From Mesostigma viride (Eukaryota > Streptophyta > Mesostigmatophyceae > Mesostigmatales > Mesostigmataceae): a DNA stretch of 64,000 nt. Below are positions 20,201-30,374 of this stretch, one piece after another. Every line of letters starts with the position of its first letter. Position 1 is the first letter of the stretch. A program made the position numbers and the translations under genes. The stretch lies in NCBI GenBank assembly GCA_009746045.1, contig RPFO01000164.1, positions 47,501 through 111,500 on the forward strand, given 5' to 3'. The notes beneath the pieces were generated by a model. That model was not told the origin of the DNA. It did no database searches and saw only the letters and a program-made list of their open reading frames with translations.

Positions 20201-21357
20201 TTTTATTGGTTGAAAGTGCTACTGTGTCCGCCCAATTAATTAATTATATGTTTGTTTGTTTGGTTACCGAACAACCGTTGAACTGGCTGCGAAATTTAAT
20301 AATTCTTTGTTTGTTGACTTTGTTCTGTATAACCCAGCCGGATGCACTGCTCTTACGGCTAGGAAAAGCACATTTTTCAGGCAGAGATTTAATATTTCTT
20401 TGTTTGTTAGCGAGAAAGCTGCACACGTGACAGGAAAATAATATTTATTTACAACTTCTTTGTTTGTTTGGCAGCCCGAAAACAGACAGACGAGCACACT
20501 CGTGAATTAATTATTTACAAATTGTTTGTTTTATTTAGCACTTTCAGGTGGCGAACTAAAATAAATAATATTTATAATTAAAACTACCAATGCGGACGGT
20601 GTAACAATTGATATCCATATTAATCATTGATGTATCATTGATGGGCATGTACAGACGTGTGGACGGTTGGGCTACTCTGCTGTGTATTCACCTGCCAGCT
20701 CACTTCTCTTCCCTGGCAAACCCTCCGCTCCTTCTGCTGGGCTTGGAATCGTCGGCTGGGTTGGTCTTCTGGCGAACAGACGCAGTACCAGTATTACAAG
20801 ATGAAAGGCACGGAGCGGTCGTATGGGAACCCGGTAAGATCTCAGTGAAGCAGCGACATGGGCAATTTGTCAACGTGGGTTCCGCTAATGGTTTTCGGTA
20901 TCTATTTGAGTTTTGGTTATCTGAAGCAGGACAGGTTGGGTGCTGTTGTGACGTTGTTAGAAAGTGACTTTCTTGGTTCTCGTGTTGTTACCAATGAAAG
21001 TTTGGTCTCTCTTGGCCTTTGTCGAGATGTTAGCGTGCAATTCACTAGCGTGACTATGCTAGGGGGGTCAGCAAGGAGGGCAATGCACAGCATGCAATAT
21101 GTCCCCCCCCTCCCCCCCCAACGCTGTACACTCTAATAAAAGGTCTGTAGGTTGGCTGATGACACCTGCCAAGTCGGTTTCTTTTGTGTGACCATTCTTT
21201 TGCCTGCCAGGTGCACAGCTTTGAAACCGAGTTGTCCGTTCTGAAGGCCATGTCCAACGCTGGCTACTTCACCTTCTGTGGTGCCGAGGGGTGCTTCAAG
21301 GGAGGAGAGTTAGTGAAGCGAGTGACGATACACATACCACAGCCAGCAGCCACCTAG
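11300..21357 (+). CDS. GT29 sialyltransferase-like glycosyltransferase
   Basis: The predicted product is a Golgi type II membrane protein of family GT29. Exons: 11300-11521 (5' end tentative; an acceptor at 11436 is the alternative), 12257-14387, 15208-15491, 16082-16327, 17514-17597, 18774-18812, 19628-19684, 20780-20833 and 21211-21357. Phases close to 1088 codons including the stop. Exon 1 encodes a basic stretch then a hydrophobic segment (LSLFMAFTMCYGAWQLL), the likely anchor. The 2131-nt exon gives a stem of about 710 residues, partly low-complexity and acidic. Exon 15208 ends in sialylmotif L (CAVVGNSGSLLLTRFG, then DIDSHDVVFRINQ). Exon 16082 continues APTLGYEELVGVRTT. Exons 18774 and 19628 carry motif S (PSSGFVATYVL, then LTIYGFG). 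Exons 20780 and 21211 carry motif III (YQYYK) and VS (HSFETE, H-x4-E). Algal and plant members need not transfer sialic acid, so the acceptor and donor are unknown. Joining the stem to the catalytic part rests on phase and topology. Confidence 0.85.
16806..17312. repeat. 36-bp minisatellite with 144-bp higher-order period
   Basis: About fourteen units of 36 bp (for example ATGCTAAAGTGTAATGCCAG...) fill part of the GT29 intron 16328-17513. Variants recur in the order A-B-C-D, giving a 144-bp higher-order repeat. Because 36 is a multiple of three, both strands stay open; the plus strand would read as 12-residue repeats of the MLKCNASNGIGQ type. Position between two well-supported splice sites argues for intron. 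Confidence 0.85.
17609..17857. repeat. (GGGA)n microsatellite in GT29 intron
   Basis: About 250 bp of GGGA units with two single-base phase breaks. It starts eleven bases after the donor at 17598 (GTGAGC), so the transcript carries a purine-only tract just inside the intron. Confidence 0.95.
20136..20601. mobile_element. 466-bp MITE-like element with perfect 21-bp TIRs
   Basis: Perfect 21-bp terminal inverted repeats lie at 20136-20156 and 20581-20601, starting CACCGTCCGCATTGG. TA is present on both flanks (20134-20135 and 20602-20603), which fits a TA target duplication of the Tc1/mariner kind. The interior is AT-rich and holds several degenerate copies of TTCTTTGTTTGTT, with no coding capacity. 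It sits in the GT29 intron 19685-20779. Confidence 0.8.
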
Positions 21358-21917
21358 TATGGGAAGCCTGTGCTGGCTTTTCATGTTCTAGTAGCTCAGG
21401 CGAAAGCCATCTGATGTTGCAAGCTGGGCTTGCCTTGACAACAGTGTTTTGGTATGTTGCCGACCACAGCCCGCAGATGATGACAATCCAGTGAGGGGCT
21501 TGCAGCCCCTAGAGCCTTGTTCTATTGAACTTGCCAGTGCATTGAAGAAGAAAACGTGTTACATTGACGTGAGATGAACGGGGTTGACTCTGGGTAAATT
21601 TATTGATCTCGCACGGGATGAAGTACTATTCTAGATTTCTAATATGTGGTTTGTTCATTGACCGTGCGATCATTTGGGCCTATTGATCGTTTGTACATAT
21701 TGCCCTTGAGGTTGGACAAACGACATATGCACGTGTTGGCTGTCTCATATTGATATGCATGTGTGCTACGGGGTGCGCGTGCATCTTGGGCACAGTGTAC
21801 GGTATATTTCAACTTTTGCACTGTAGTTAATCTGGCCGCAATGTGTACGTCCGTAGCGTATGCGCACCCCTACGTAGGTCAGTATAGATTCTCTGCTGCC
21901 CATGTGCGGCGTGGGAC

Positions 21918-21954
<37 letters not shown>

Positions 21955-22337
21955 CGTAGGTCAGTACGCACACCGGCCCATTGGGGACGGGTCGCCACGG
22001 AGCAAATGTTAGCCCTAGTTTTTTAATGGGGATCAGATGTTGTAGGCGACCTGGCTAACTGATATACCAGTCTATTGATATAAAGTTTTCGATCTGTTTG
22101 ATAATATCCATCTAATTGTCTGATTCTAATTATTTGAATGTATACTAGTGGGCAAGTCGGATTAATGCCAAGGAGACAATGTAGCTATAGGCTCATGTGT
22201 TAGTGGGCTGTGTGGTCTTGATATATCAAGGAGACAACCAGCGCAGGCCAGAAATCGGGAAAACCCGGACCATGGTAGCTCGAGCCTGCCGTTATCTTGT
22301 CCGCCTATGTACTAGATAACAATCGGGTTTTAGTAGA
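21358..22337. other. Region 3' of GT29; small repeats only
   Basis: I see no gene. A (CAA)n run lies at 21919-21955. A partial copy of the dispersed repeat (TATCAAGGAGACAACCAGCG...) lies at 22223-22314. The GT29 3' UTR should be at the left side. Confidence 0.55.
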
Positions 22338-22349
22338 AAGCACATCTAT

Positions 22350-23124
22350 TAATTAATTAATTAATTAATTAATCAATAGACACGTGACTGCGTCACGTGA
22401 GCATAAGTCCTCAGTGGGAGGGGAACATGGGATGTAATGGATGGTATAAGCTATCTAGGTCCTAGTTACAGGGGTGTGGGCACCGCGGCCCGAATCGCTA
22501 TGAATGCCATACTTGGTCACACGCGGAGCCCCCACAGGCTTGGGGGTGGTCTCCTTCATTACTACTTGCCATCTATCCTTGCGCGCACCATCTGCCTCCA
22601 TATTACAGACAAACCAGGAGGCTGCCCGGGGGTGAGCCCGTCACGTCTAGTGTAGCACATGTCCATGCCGAGTCTATCACGAAATGTCCACGGGTGGCGG
22701 CCCTGCCGCGCGCGGCCGGGGGCACGCCAGGTTAGGACATATCGCCCAGGCTGGGCGGGCTTGGTGCCAGCTAGTCTATCTGAGGTATCTACCTGATCTG
22801 TGCGGGCCAGGTGCCCGGCTAGGCCCAGGCGCCTGTGCCTAATAATGTGGGAAACATAGGGCAAATCAGCGTACAAATCCTCATTACTAATGTGCAAACC
22901 AAAGGGGATGTTAAGGGCCTGGCGCAGCATCTTGGTGACGGCGCCGTCGAGTCGTTGCTCCAGCTCCTGCGTCAGTGCCCACGTCTCGGCGCCGTAGGTC
23001 AGGATCGTCAGAATGACGACCTTGAAGAGGTCACGCTTGACGATCCGGGGTAGGGCGGGGTTGCTCCACCAGCGGCGGTGGTCATATGGAGGTGTGCCCA
23101 CGGCATGCCGATCCGTGTCGTCAC
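22350..23124 (-). mobile_element. 5'-truncated LINE copy (minus) with 12-bp TSD
   Basis: A 775-bp insertion flanked by AAGCACATCTAT at 22338-22349 and 23125-23136. On the minus strand it begins inside ORF2, runs through a 3' UTR and ends in a (TTAA)n tail at 22350-22373. Truncation at the 5' end, variable-length TSD and a short-repeat tail are the signs of target-primed reverse transcription. Confidence 0.88.
22562..23101 (-). pseudogene. LINE ORF2 C-terminal remnant
   Basis: The frame encodes the region after the reverse transcriptase: FKVVILTILTYGAETWALT, then a leucine-rich helix region, GLAGHLARTDQVDTSDRLAG and a conserved end GLSVIWRQMV. The same blocks occur in the longer ORF2 copy (LTYGAEAWTLT and FVGHLARTSQVDTALGLAG within 54153-55199). 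No reverse transcriptase catalytic motifs remain, so it is a dead fragment. Confidence 0.85.
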
Positions 23125-23153
23125 AAGCACATCTATGATCTATCTAGATCGAC

Positions 23154-23360
23154 CGCACCTTCAAAGAGCAGCTCGTAGAGGACATCATGGGGAGCCAAGG
23201 CCTCTCCGTGATTTGGAAAAAGATGATGGACAAGGCCAAGTGGGCCCAGGTCATAGAGGACAACCCCCCTGCAGTACATGGGGAAGCCGCGCGTTTGAAC
23301 ACGTCCGCAGTGAGCGGCCGGCATATGCTAGACAAGACCCTAGGGTCGCGGGCACCATAG
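23154..23360 (+). pseudogene. LINE ORF2 C-terminal end
   Basis: The frame reads RTFKEQLVEDIMGSQGLSVI followed by WKKMMDKAKWAQ and stops at TAG 23358-23360. It matches the end of the fragment on the minus strand near 62800-62880 (GLSVIWTKMMDKAKWAQ). It is truncated at its 5' end exactly at the TSD. Confidence 0.8.
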
Positions 23361-23423
23361 TTTTAGGACTGTTTTGTCGATAGCTTGTGGATACTGCTTA
23401 GACCGGTAGGATTGCGTGCCCCC

Positions 23424-24300
23424 ACCCATCCATCCATCCATCCATCCATCCATCCATCCATCCATCCATCCATCCATCCATCCATCCATCCATCCATCCA
23501 TCCATCCATCCATCCATCCATCCATCCATCCATCCATCCATCCATCCATCCATCCATCCATCCATCCATCCATCCATCCATCCATCCATCCATCCATCCA
23601 TCCATCCATCCATCCATCCATCCATCCATCCATCCATCCATCCATCCATCCATCATCCATCCATCCATCCATCCATCCATCCATCCATCCATCCATCCAT
23701 CCATCCATCCATCCATCCATCCATCCATCCATCCATCCATATCCCGCATCCATCCATCCATCCATCCATCCATCCACTGTCCATCCATCCATCCATCCAT
23801 CCATCCATCCATCCATCCATCCATCCATCCATCCATCCATCCATCCATCCATCCATCCATCCATCCATCCATCCATCCATCCATCCATCCATCCATCCAT
23901 CCATCCATCCATCCATCCATCCATCCATCCATCCATCCATCCATCCATCCATCCATCCATCCATCCATCCATCCATCCATCCATCCATCCATCCATCCAT
24001 CCATCCATCCATCCATCCATCCATCCATCCATCCATCCATCCATCCATCCATCCATCCATCCATCCATCCATCCATCCATCCATCCATCCATCCATCCAT
24101 CCATCCATCCATCCATCCATCCATCCATCCATCCATCCATCCATCCATCCATCCATCCATCCCGATCCATCCATCCATCCATCCATCCATCCATCCATCC
24201 ATCCATCCATCCATCCATCCATCCATCCATCCATCCATCCATCCATCCATCCATCCATCCATCCATCCATCCATCCATCCATCCATCCATCCATCCATCC
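23424..24300. repeat. (ATCC)n tetranucleotide array 1
   Basis: About 877 bp of CATC units, with four interruptions: a missing base near 23653, ATATCCCGC near 23741, CCACTGTCC near 23776 and CCCGATCC near 24161. Translations such as IHPS or MDGW repeats are artefacts. Confidence 0.98.
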
Positions 24301-25672
24301 ATTTGCTGAGCTTCGCTCATTTTATATATGACGCGTGGACGGGCTCAAAGGGGACCGACCTGCCGTAGGTAGCGTAAGACTAGCGCTTGTCACGAGGGTA
24401 CTGCACCGGCCGGCCCTTTTTGTGCCGAGGCTGAGTGTGGTTCCGGAGTGCAAGCCTAGGTAGCTTCTAACGTACGTCACTAGACCTTGTTACCTGCGCC
24501 AGCCGCCAGGCGTGGCGAAACTGTGATTGGCAGTCAGTACACCTTGTACCTGCGCCAGCCGGCAGGCCTGCGTGGCGCAATGTGAATGATAGTCAGTACT
24601 TAGAGTGGTGTAGGGGACGTAGGGAGGCCTCTTTTCAGCTTCGCAACTTGATCCCAGCATTTGCTGGCAAGGTCGGCTGGCCGCTATGGGGGCTGCGCTG
24701 AATGTAAGACGATGCTATCGGCCTCTCCGGGCGTGGAGAGGCCTGGAATAAAGGTCTTTATGTTCGCCACCCACCGTTACAGGCCACGGTAATGGTTGTT
24801 GGGTGGGGGCTCTACGATTTGAGTAAAAGGGTGTGATTTCCGGCGCTGGGCCCACTGACGATTCCCCTCTACCCCTGGGTGCGGCAAGCAGCTTCCTGAC
24901 ACTGGGGAAGCTGCGTTTTAGTCGGACAACGTCAGGGAAGGAGCCATACAGGCCAGGGCCAGCGGCTACGGTGGAAAGAATCACAGGTGGAGGCGAATCT
25001 GCCTTAAACGTGGGATGGCTAGCGCGGGGTGCCAGGGTAGCCCATAACTGCCAGGAGCCTGACAGCGGACCCGATCTTTCGGCCTGTGGCCAGACGGGAG
25101 TTTCGGGGAGGATGCGGGGCAAATCTTGGTGGGAGGAGCGCGCTCTTCATCATTGCCCAGTTTTTCAGCAAAGAATGTTCGCCTGGCGGGGCTGAAATTC
25201 TTGCTGTTTTATCGCCTTGTTTTTATCCTGTATGATGCATTATAGGAAAAGCGATAAAGAGTTCGGTTCAGCCAGGGGGGCATATCTATGCCATAAAAAA
25301 TTTCCTACAACAACACAAGCCCTGGTCAAGGCCTTGGCTAAGCAGTTTCCAAGCCAAGGCCTTGGTAGGGTAGAGGGCCTATCGCCACAAAGGTTTCAAT
25401 GCCGGGAAATCCCAGCCTCGGGGGTGGGGCTGGTGATGGGTCCTGGGCTTGTGAGAGACGGTCCGGGGGCGTAAGGCCTAATGAGCAGCCGCTGGAAACC
25501 GCCCCCCTAACGGGGGGAACGACATGGGTGCCGCCCTGCGTCCGCCGGGAAACCGTAGCGGCCACACGGGGGCGGCAGTACAGCCGTGGCAGCGTGCAAG
25601 AGGGGGGCCATGGGCGGAAAGAAACTCGGCACCAAGGTTGGCGACAGCCTTGGTGGCCAGGAAGGAGGTGTG

Positions 25673-26415
25673 GGGGCAACACCTTGTGTTCGAGTATGCT
25701 GGGCCCCCAGCATGGTGCTACAATAACCAACTTGATAATGATGTGCACTGAGTTTGAAGGTGTGGTATAGGCTGTCCGTATAAAGCCTAGCACACAAAAA
25801 TGTAAAATAAATGTTTCTCTTGGTGGGAAGGAACTCCAATGGACCAAAAACAAGAAATGTATTTGCTGAGCTTCGCTCATTTTATATATGACGCGTGGAC
25901 GGGCTCAAAGGGGACCGACCTGCCGTAGGTAGCGTAAGACTAGCGCTTGTCACGAGGGTACTGCACCGGCCGGCCCTTTTTGTGCCGAGGCTGAGTGTGG
26001 TTCCGGAGTGCAAGCCTAGGTAGCTTCTAACGTACGTCACTAGACCTTGTTACCTGCGCCAGCCGCCATGCGTGGCGAAACTGTGATTGGCAGTCAGTAC
26101 ACCTTGTACCTGCGCCAGCCGGCAGGCCTGCGTGGCGCAATGTGAATGATAGTCAGTACTTAGAGTGGTGTAGGGGACGTAGGGAGGCCTCTTTTCAGCT
26201 CCCACCCACCCACCCACGCTGCTAAGAGGGGCAACACCTTGTGTTCGAGTATGCTGGGCCCCCAGCATGGTGCTACAATAACCAACTTGATAATGATGTG
26301 CACTGAGTTTGAAGGTGTGGTATAGGCTGTCCGTATAAAGCCTAGCACACAAAAATGTAAAATAAATGTTTCTCTTGGTGGGAAGGAACTCCAATGGACC
26401 AAAAACAAGAAATGT
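25673..26415 (+). repeat. B1-A2-link-B2 block of the small PAT-like element
   Basis: B1 (188 bp) joins directly to A2, giving the circle-type junction AGAAATGTATTTGCTGAGC at 25854-25872. A2 is followed by a 27-bp link starting CCCACCCACCCACCCA, then B2 (188 bp). The link occurs nowhere else in the element. Confidence 0.9.
26201..26227 (-). other. Conserved G-quadruplex motif in A2/B2 link, small element
   Basis: The minus strand reads GGGTGGGTGGGTGGG: four G3 tracts with single-T loops, the most stable kind of intramolecular G-quadruplex. The same motif lies in the same place in the large element (41000-41023). Confidence 0.75.
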
Positions 26416-27845
26416 ATCCATCCATCCATCCATCCATCCATCCATCCATCCATCCATCCATCCATCCATCCATCCATCCATCCATCCATCCATCCATCCA
26501 TCCATCCATCCATCCATCCATCCATCCATCCATCCATCCATCCATCCATCCATCCATCCATCCATCCATCCATCCATCCATCCATCCATCCATCCATCCA
26601 TCCATCCATCCATCCATCCATCCATCCATCCATCCATCCATCCATCCATCCATCCATCCATCCATCCATCCATCCATCCATCCATCCATCCATCCATCCA
26701 TCCATCCATCCATCCATCCATCCATCCATCCATCCATCCATCCATCCATCCATCCATCCATCCATCCATCCATCCATCCATCCATCCATCCATCCATCCA
26801 TCCACATCCATCCATCCATCCATCCATCCATCCATCCATCCATCCATCCATCCATCCATCCATCCATCCATCCATCCATCCATCCATCCATCCATCCATC
26901 CATCCATCCATCCATCCATCCATCCATCCATCCATCCATCCATCCATCCATCCATCCATCCATCCATCCATCCATCCATCCATCCATCCATCCACTGTCC
27001 ATCCATCCATCCATCCATCCATCCATCCATCCATCCATCCATCCATCCATCCATCCATCCATCCATCCATCCATCCATCCATCCATCCATCCATCCATCC
27101 ATCCATCCATCCATCCATCCATCCATCCATCCATCCATCCATCCATCCATCCATCCATCCATCCATCCATCCATCCATCCATCCATCCATCCATCCATCC
27201 ATCCATCCATCCATCCATCCATCCATCCATCCATCCATCCATCCATCCATCCATCCATCCATCCATCCATCCATCCATCCATCCATCCATCCATCCATCC
27301 ATCCATCCATCCATCCATCCATCCATCCATCCATCCATCCATCCATCCATCCATCCATATCCATCCATCCATCCATCCATCCATCCATCCATCCATCCAT
27401 CCATCCATCCATCCATCCATCCATCCATCCATCCATCCATCCATCCATCCATCCATCCATCCATCCACTGTCCATCCATCCATCCATCCATCCATCCATC
27501 CATCCATCCATCCATCCATCCATCCATCCATCCATCCATCCATCCATCCATCCATCCATCCATCCATCCATCCATCCATCCATCCATCCATCCATCCATC
27601 CATCCATCCATCCATCCATCCATCCATCCATCCATCCATCCATCCATCCATCCATCCATCCATCCATCCATCCATCCATCCATCCATCCATCCATCCATC
27701 CATCCATCCATCCATCCATCCATCCATCCATCCATCCATCCATCCATCCATCCATCCATCCATCCATCCATCCATCCATCCATCCATCCATCCATCCATC
27801 CATCCATCCATCCATCCATCCATCCATCCATCCATCCATCCATCC
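26416..27845. repeat. (ATCC)n tetranucleotide array 2
   Basis: About 1430 bp between the two PAT-like elements. Interruptions include a CCACATCC near 26804, CCATATCC near 27358 and two CCACTGTCC near 26993 and 27467. The last variant is also found in array 1. Confidence 0.98.
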
Positions 27846-28122
27846 ATTTGGTGAGCTATGCTCATTTTATCTATGACTAACCTGCTGAGCGGAGAATGCA
27901 ACGCCGTATAGCACCAAAAGAAAAAATAATTTTAGAAAAAATATTTTTTGTGCTGGCACCCGTACCCCAGCCACCCAGGTAGGGGTTGGCTGGAGTGGTG
28001 GTTGCTATAAAGGGTGGGCTTCCATTCTAGGGAAGCAGGTTGTTTCTTTTGCCTGAGAACCTCACGTGACCACAACACAAAAAACAAAACGCAAGATAAC
28101 ACATCAAGCAGTATAACCTACC

Positions 28123-28928
28123 ATGTCCACAGTGACAGCCCCAGACCGGAATTTCCTAGCGAAACTCAAGCAAGCAGCCAAGGAGGGATGCACCCCAAAG
28201 GAGGCCGCCACTGCGGTTCAGAAGATCCTAGGGGAGGGGAACTGGCTAGAGCGGATCCAGAAGCTCACTCCCGGCGGGGCGTGCCAAGAACGTCATGGAC
28301 GTCCTGGAGGAACGGGGGTTTGTCAGCGACTGGGATGGGGAAGAGGCCCTGGCCGATGTGCTAGCAGCGCAACTGGGGGAGGCTATTGCAGAGCCGGACC
28401 CACCAGTGTCAGCAGGTGCGGTGGGAACGGGGGGTGTTCCCCCTTCGGCAGGTGGAGGCGGAGGGGCGGGGCATGGTGGACCGGGCGCTGCATGGGGAGG
28501 ACGATGGCGCTCCTGGGGCGATCGACCAGGCTGTGGCGGACCTGGACCGAAACCTAGGTCGGCTGCTGGGGACCGAGACGGGCTATGCAACGCCAGCTGG
28601 AGGGCTTCCATCCCGGCCGGGCAACGCCCGCACTGGCGGAGATATTGGCGACCTAATATCGGCTATGTCGAAGCTGCTGGACCAGGCAAAGACTCCAGCA
28701 GCTGCAAGCCCAGCCGCAGCGACGACTGCTGGCAGGCTGGCGCGCACGAAGGGGGTGGCGCTGAGTGGGCATGCAGTGCCGGTGCTGGTGAGCAACATGC
28801 TGGAGGCGGTGCTGCCGGGAATGCTGGACTACGCGGAGAGCGTGGGGGGGAAGTCCATCCGTGCATCGTTAATGCTGACGATGCACGGCAGCCCAGCCAG
28901 CGGGGAGAGGCGGATGCTGCTCCTGCAG
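28123..28928 (+). pseudogene. gag-like ORF1 of PAT element, 5' part
   Basis: Begins at ATG 28123 (MSTVTAPDRNFLAKLKQAAK), about 70 bp after A1. The plausible protein moves through three frames (breaks near 28275 and 28420), including DVLEERGFVSDWDGEEALAD and AIDQAVADLDRNLGRLLG, then SGHAVPVLVSNMLEAVLPGM. It is helical and lacks an obvious zinc knuckle. It stops being readable at 28928, where the copia element is inserted; coding resumes at 36965. Confidence 0.6.
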
Positions 28929-29629
28929 TTAACGTTCCTAGCAAACGCAATGTGAAGGATATGGTTGCAATGCAGCAATGTGTGAATATGGTTGGAAACG
29001 GAGCTTTGTTAAAATTGGATAATGTTACAGCGCTCACACACTTGAGGCTTGCACACGCGCTTGCCAAGTCAAGGCACAACACGTGAGGCGGGCTCGCAAG
29101 AGATCTAACCAGTTGGCACTGGCCTATTCTTTATATACTTGTGCACTGTGCTTTGCTAGGCCTGAGCAGCCTAGGAGGCCTGCTCAGTAATAACACCCCC
29201 GGTACAGTATTCACTACCTGTACAGCGCCCAGTTCCTATACATTAGGTCTGCCATACAGGCACAGTGACCACAGAGTACAGTCACCACAGTGATTATTGC
29301 ATCTGCACCTAGAAGTCCAGGACTAAGCCTGCGGTACCAACAGACCACAGGTTAAGGTTCCTATTTCCTGCGTACGACGTATTAATCCAATACCGTCGTA
29401 GGTACAGCACCTAATTCCTGTCAGCCCAGGAATTACTGTCGACCCCATATGTCGTCGGCAAATATTCACGTCCGACTTAGAAGAACAGCCGGCTCGCGCT
29501 CGCGCGCGACCGGGAAGTCGGAACGCCATAACTTTCTTGATACTTGTCGGAATGAACTCGTTCCGGTGCCGCTGGAATCGCAGAGATATGCCGAATCAGG
29601 ATCACGCCAATGCGCTTGGCGTTAACTCC
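28929..29629 (-). repeat. Copia 3' LTR
   Basis: 701 bp, bounded by TTAACG and CGTTAACTCC on the plus strand. Its inner edge adjoins a purine tract on the minus strand (AAGAAAAGAAAGGA at about 29632-29645), the expected polypurine primer. Confidence 0.9.
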
Positions 29630-30374
29630 AATCCTTTCTTTTCTTGAGCTGTAGCAGCTCACACAAGTCTACATACAAACACACACAATGGGTACTGGAT
29701 ATCCTCCCCGACTACAAGTCACAACCCGCTGGGCATGACAGTCAGCTTGGATTCCTTATTATATGTACATAGCACCCATACTGGCTCAGGAGCACAAACA
29801 AATTACAATGAGTCCCTATCCCTTCACGGGAGGCTCGTTGTGTTACCCATGTACAAGAGGTTGGCCAACTGTGGCAGCCCATAGGTGTTCAGCTAAGAAC
29901 TTGAGAAGTATGTACAACCTTCAGGACCTTAGGCGAAACCCCACAGATCACCCACAACAGCTCATCAGAAAACATTGCTGACCCCCAGACGGGAGTCGGC
30001 GCCGGTCTGCTGCCCCTTATCGAACCAGACACAACATCTACGCGAAGCACATGCAAAACACAAGCTCCCATACTCGTTCCAACCGTGGAAAATCAGGGGA
30101 CCTGTCGCCACCTCACCAGCATGGTGGATGGGTCAGCCAGTCCGTGAAACTCCGCCTTAAGACGGCACCAGGGAATCGAACCCCGCCCACAAACCACAGA
30201 TCTGGGGAAACCTCAGACTGAGATGAAAACCCCAGATAGACATCTCTCCATCAGAGACAATGTCAGACATTCCCACACCAGAGACATGTCTCACCCCTCA
30301 AGGTGTGCTCAGGATTATGTACAATCAAGCTCCCAGCCTGATATCCAGAGACTTAAGCACCCAGCTCTCAGCTT
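29630..30374 (-). other. Copia 3' untranslated region with polypurine tract
   Basis: Non-coding stretch between the pol end and the 3' LTR. The polypurine tract lies at its LTR side. No other feature is seen. Confidence 0.6.

Larger units (their letters stand above)
24301..26415 (+). mobile_element. Non-autonomous PAT-like (DIRS order) retrotransposon
   Basis: The element has the split direct repeats typical of PAT-type elements: A1 24301-24640, internal 24641-25672, B1 25673-25860, A2 25861-26200, link 26201-26227, B2 26228-26415. A1 and A2 are near identical (one difference seen near 24508). It has no reverse transcriptase, RNase H or recombinase. Its ends share the start ATTTG(C/G)TGAGC and the end AGAAATG(T/G) with the large element at 27846-41220, so it could be mobilised by that element's recombinase. 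Both ends abut (ATCC)n. Confidence 0.85.

Noticed and set aside
23424-27845. CRISPR-like array
   Set aside because: No spacers; the repeats are uninterrupted tetranucleotides in a eukaryotic genome.
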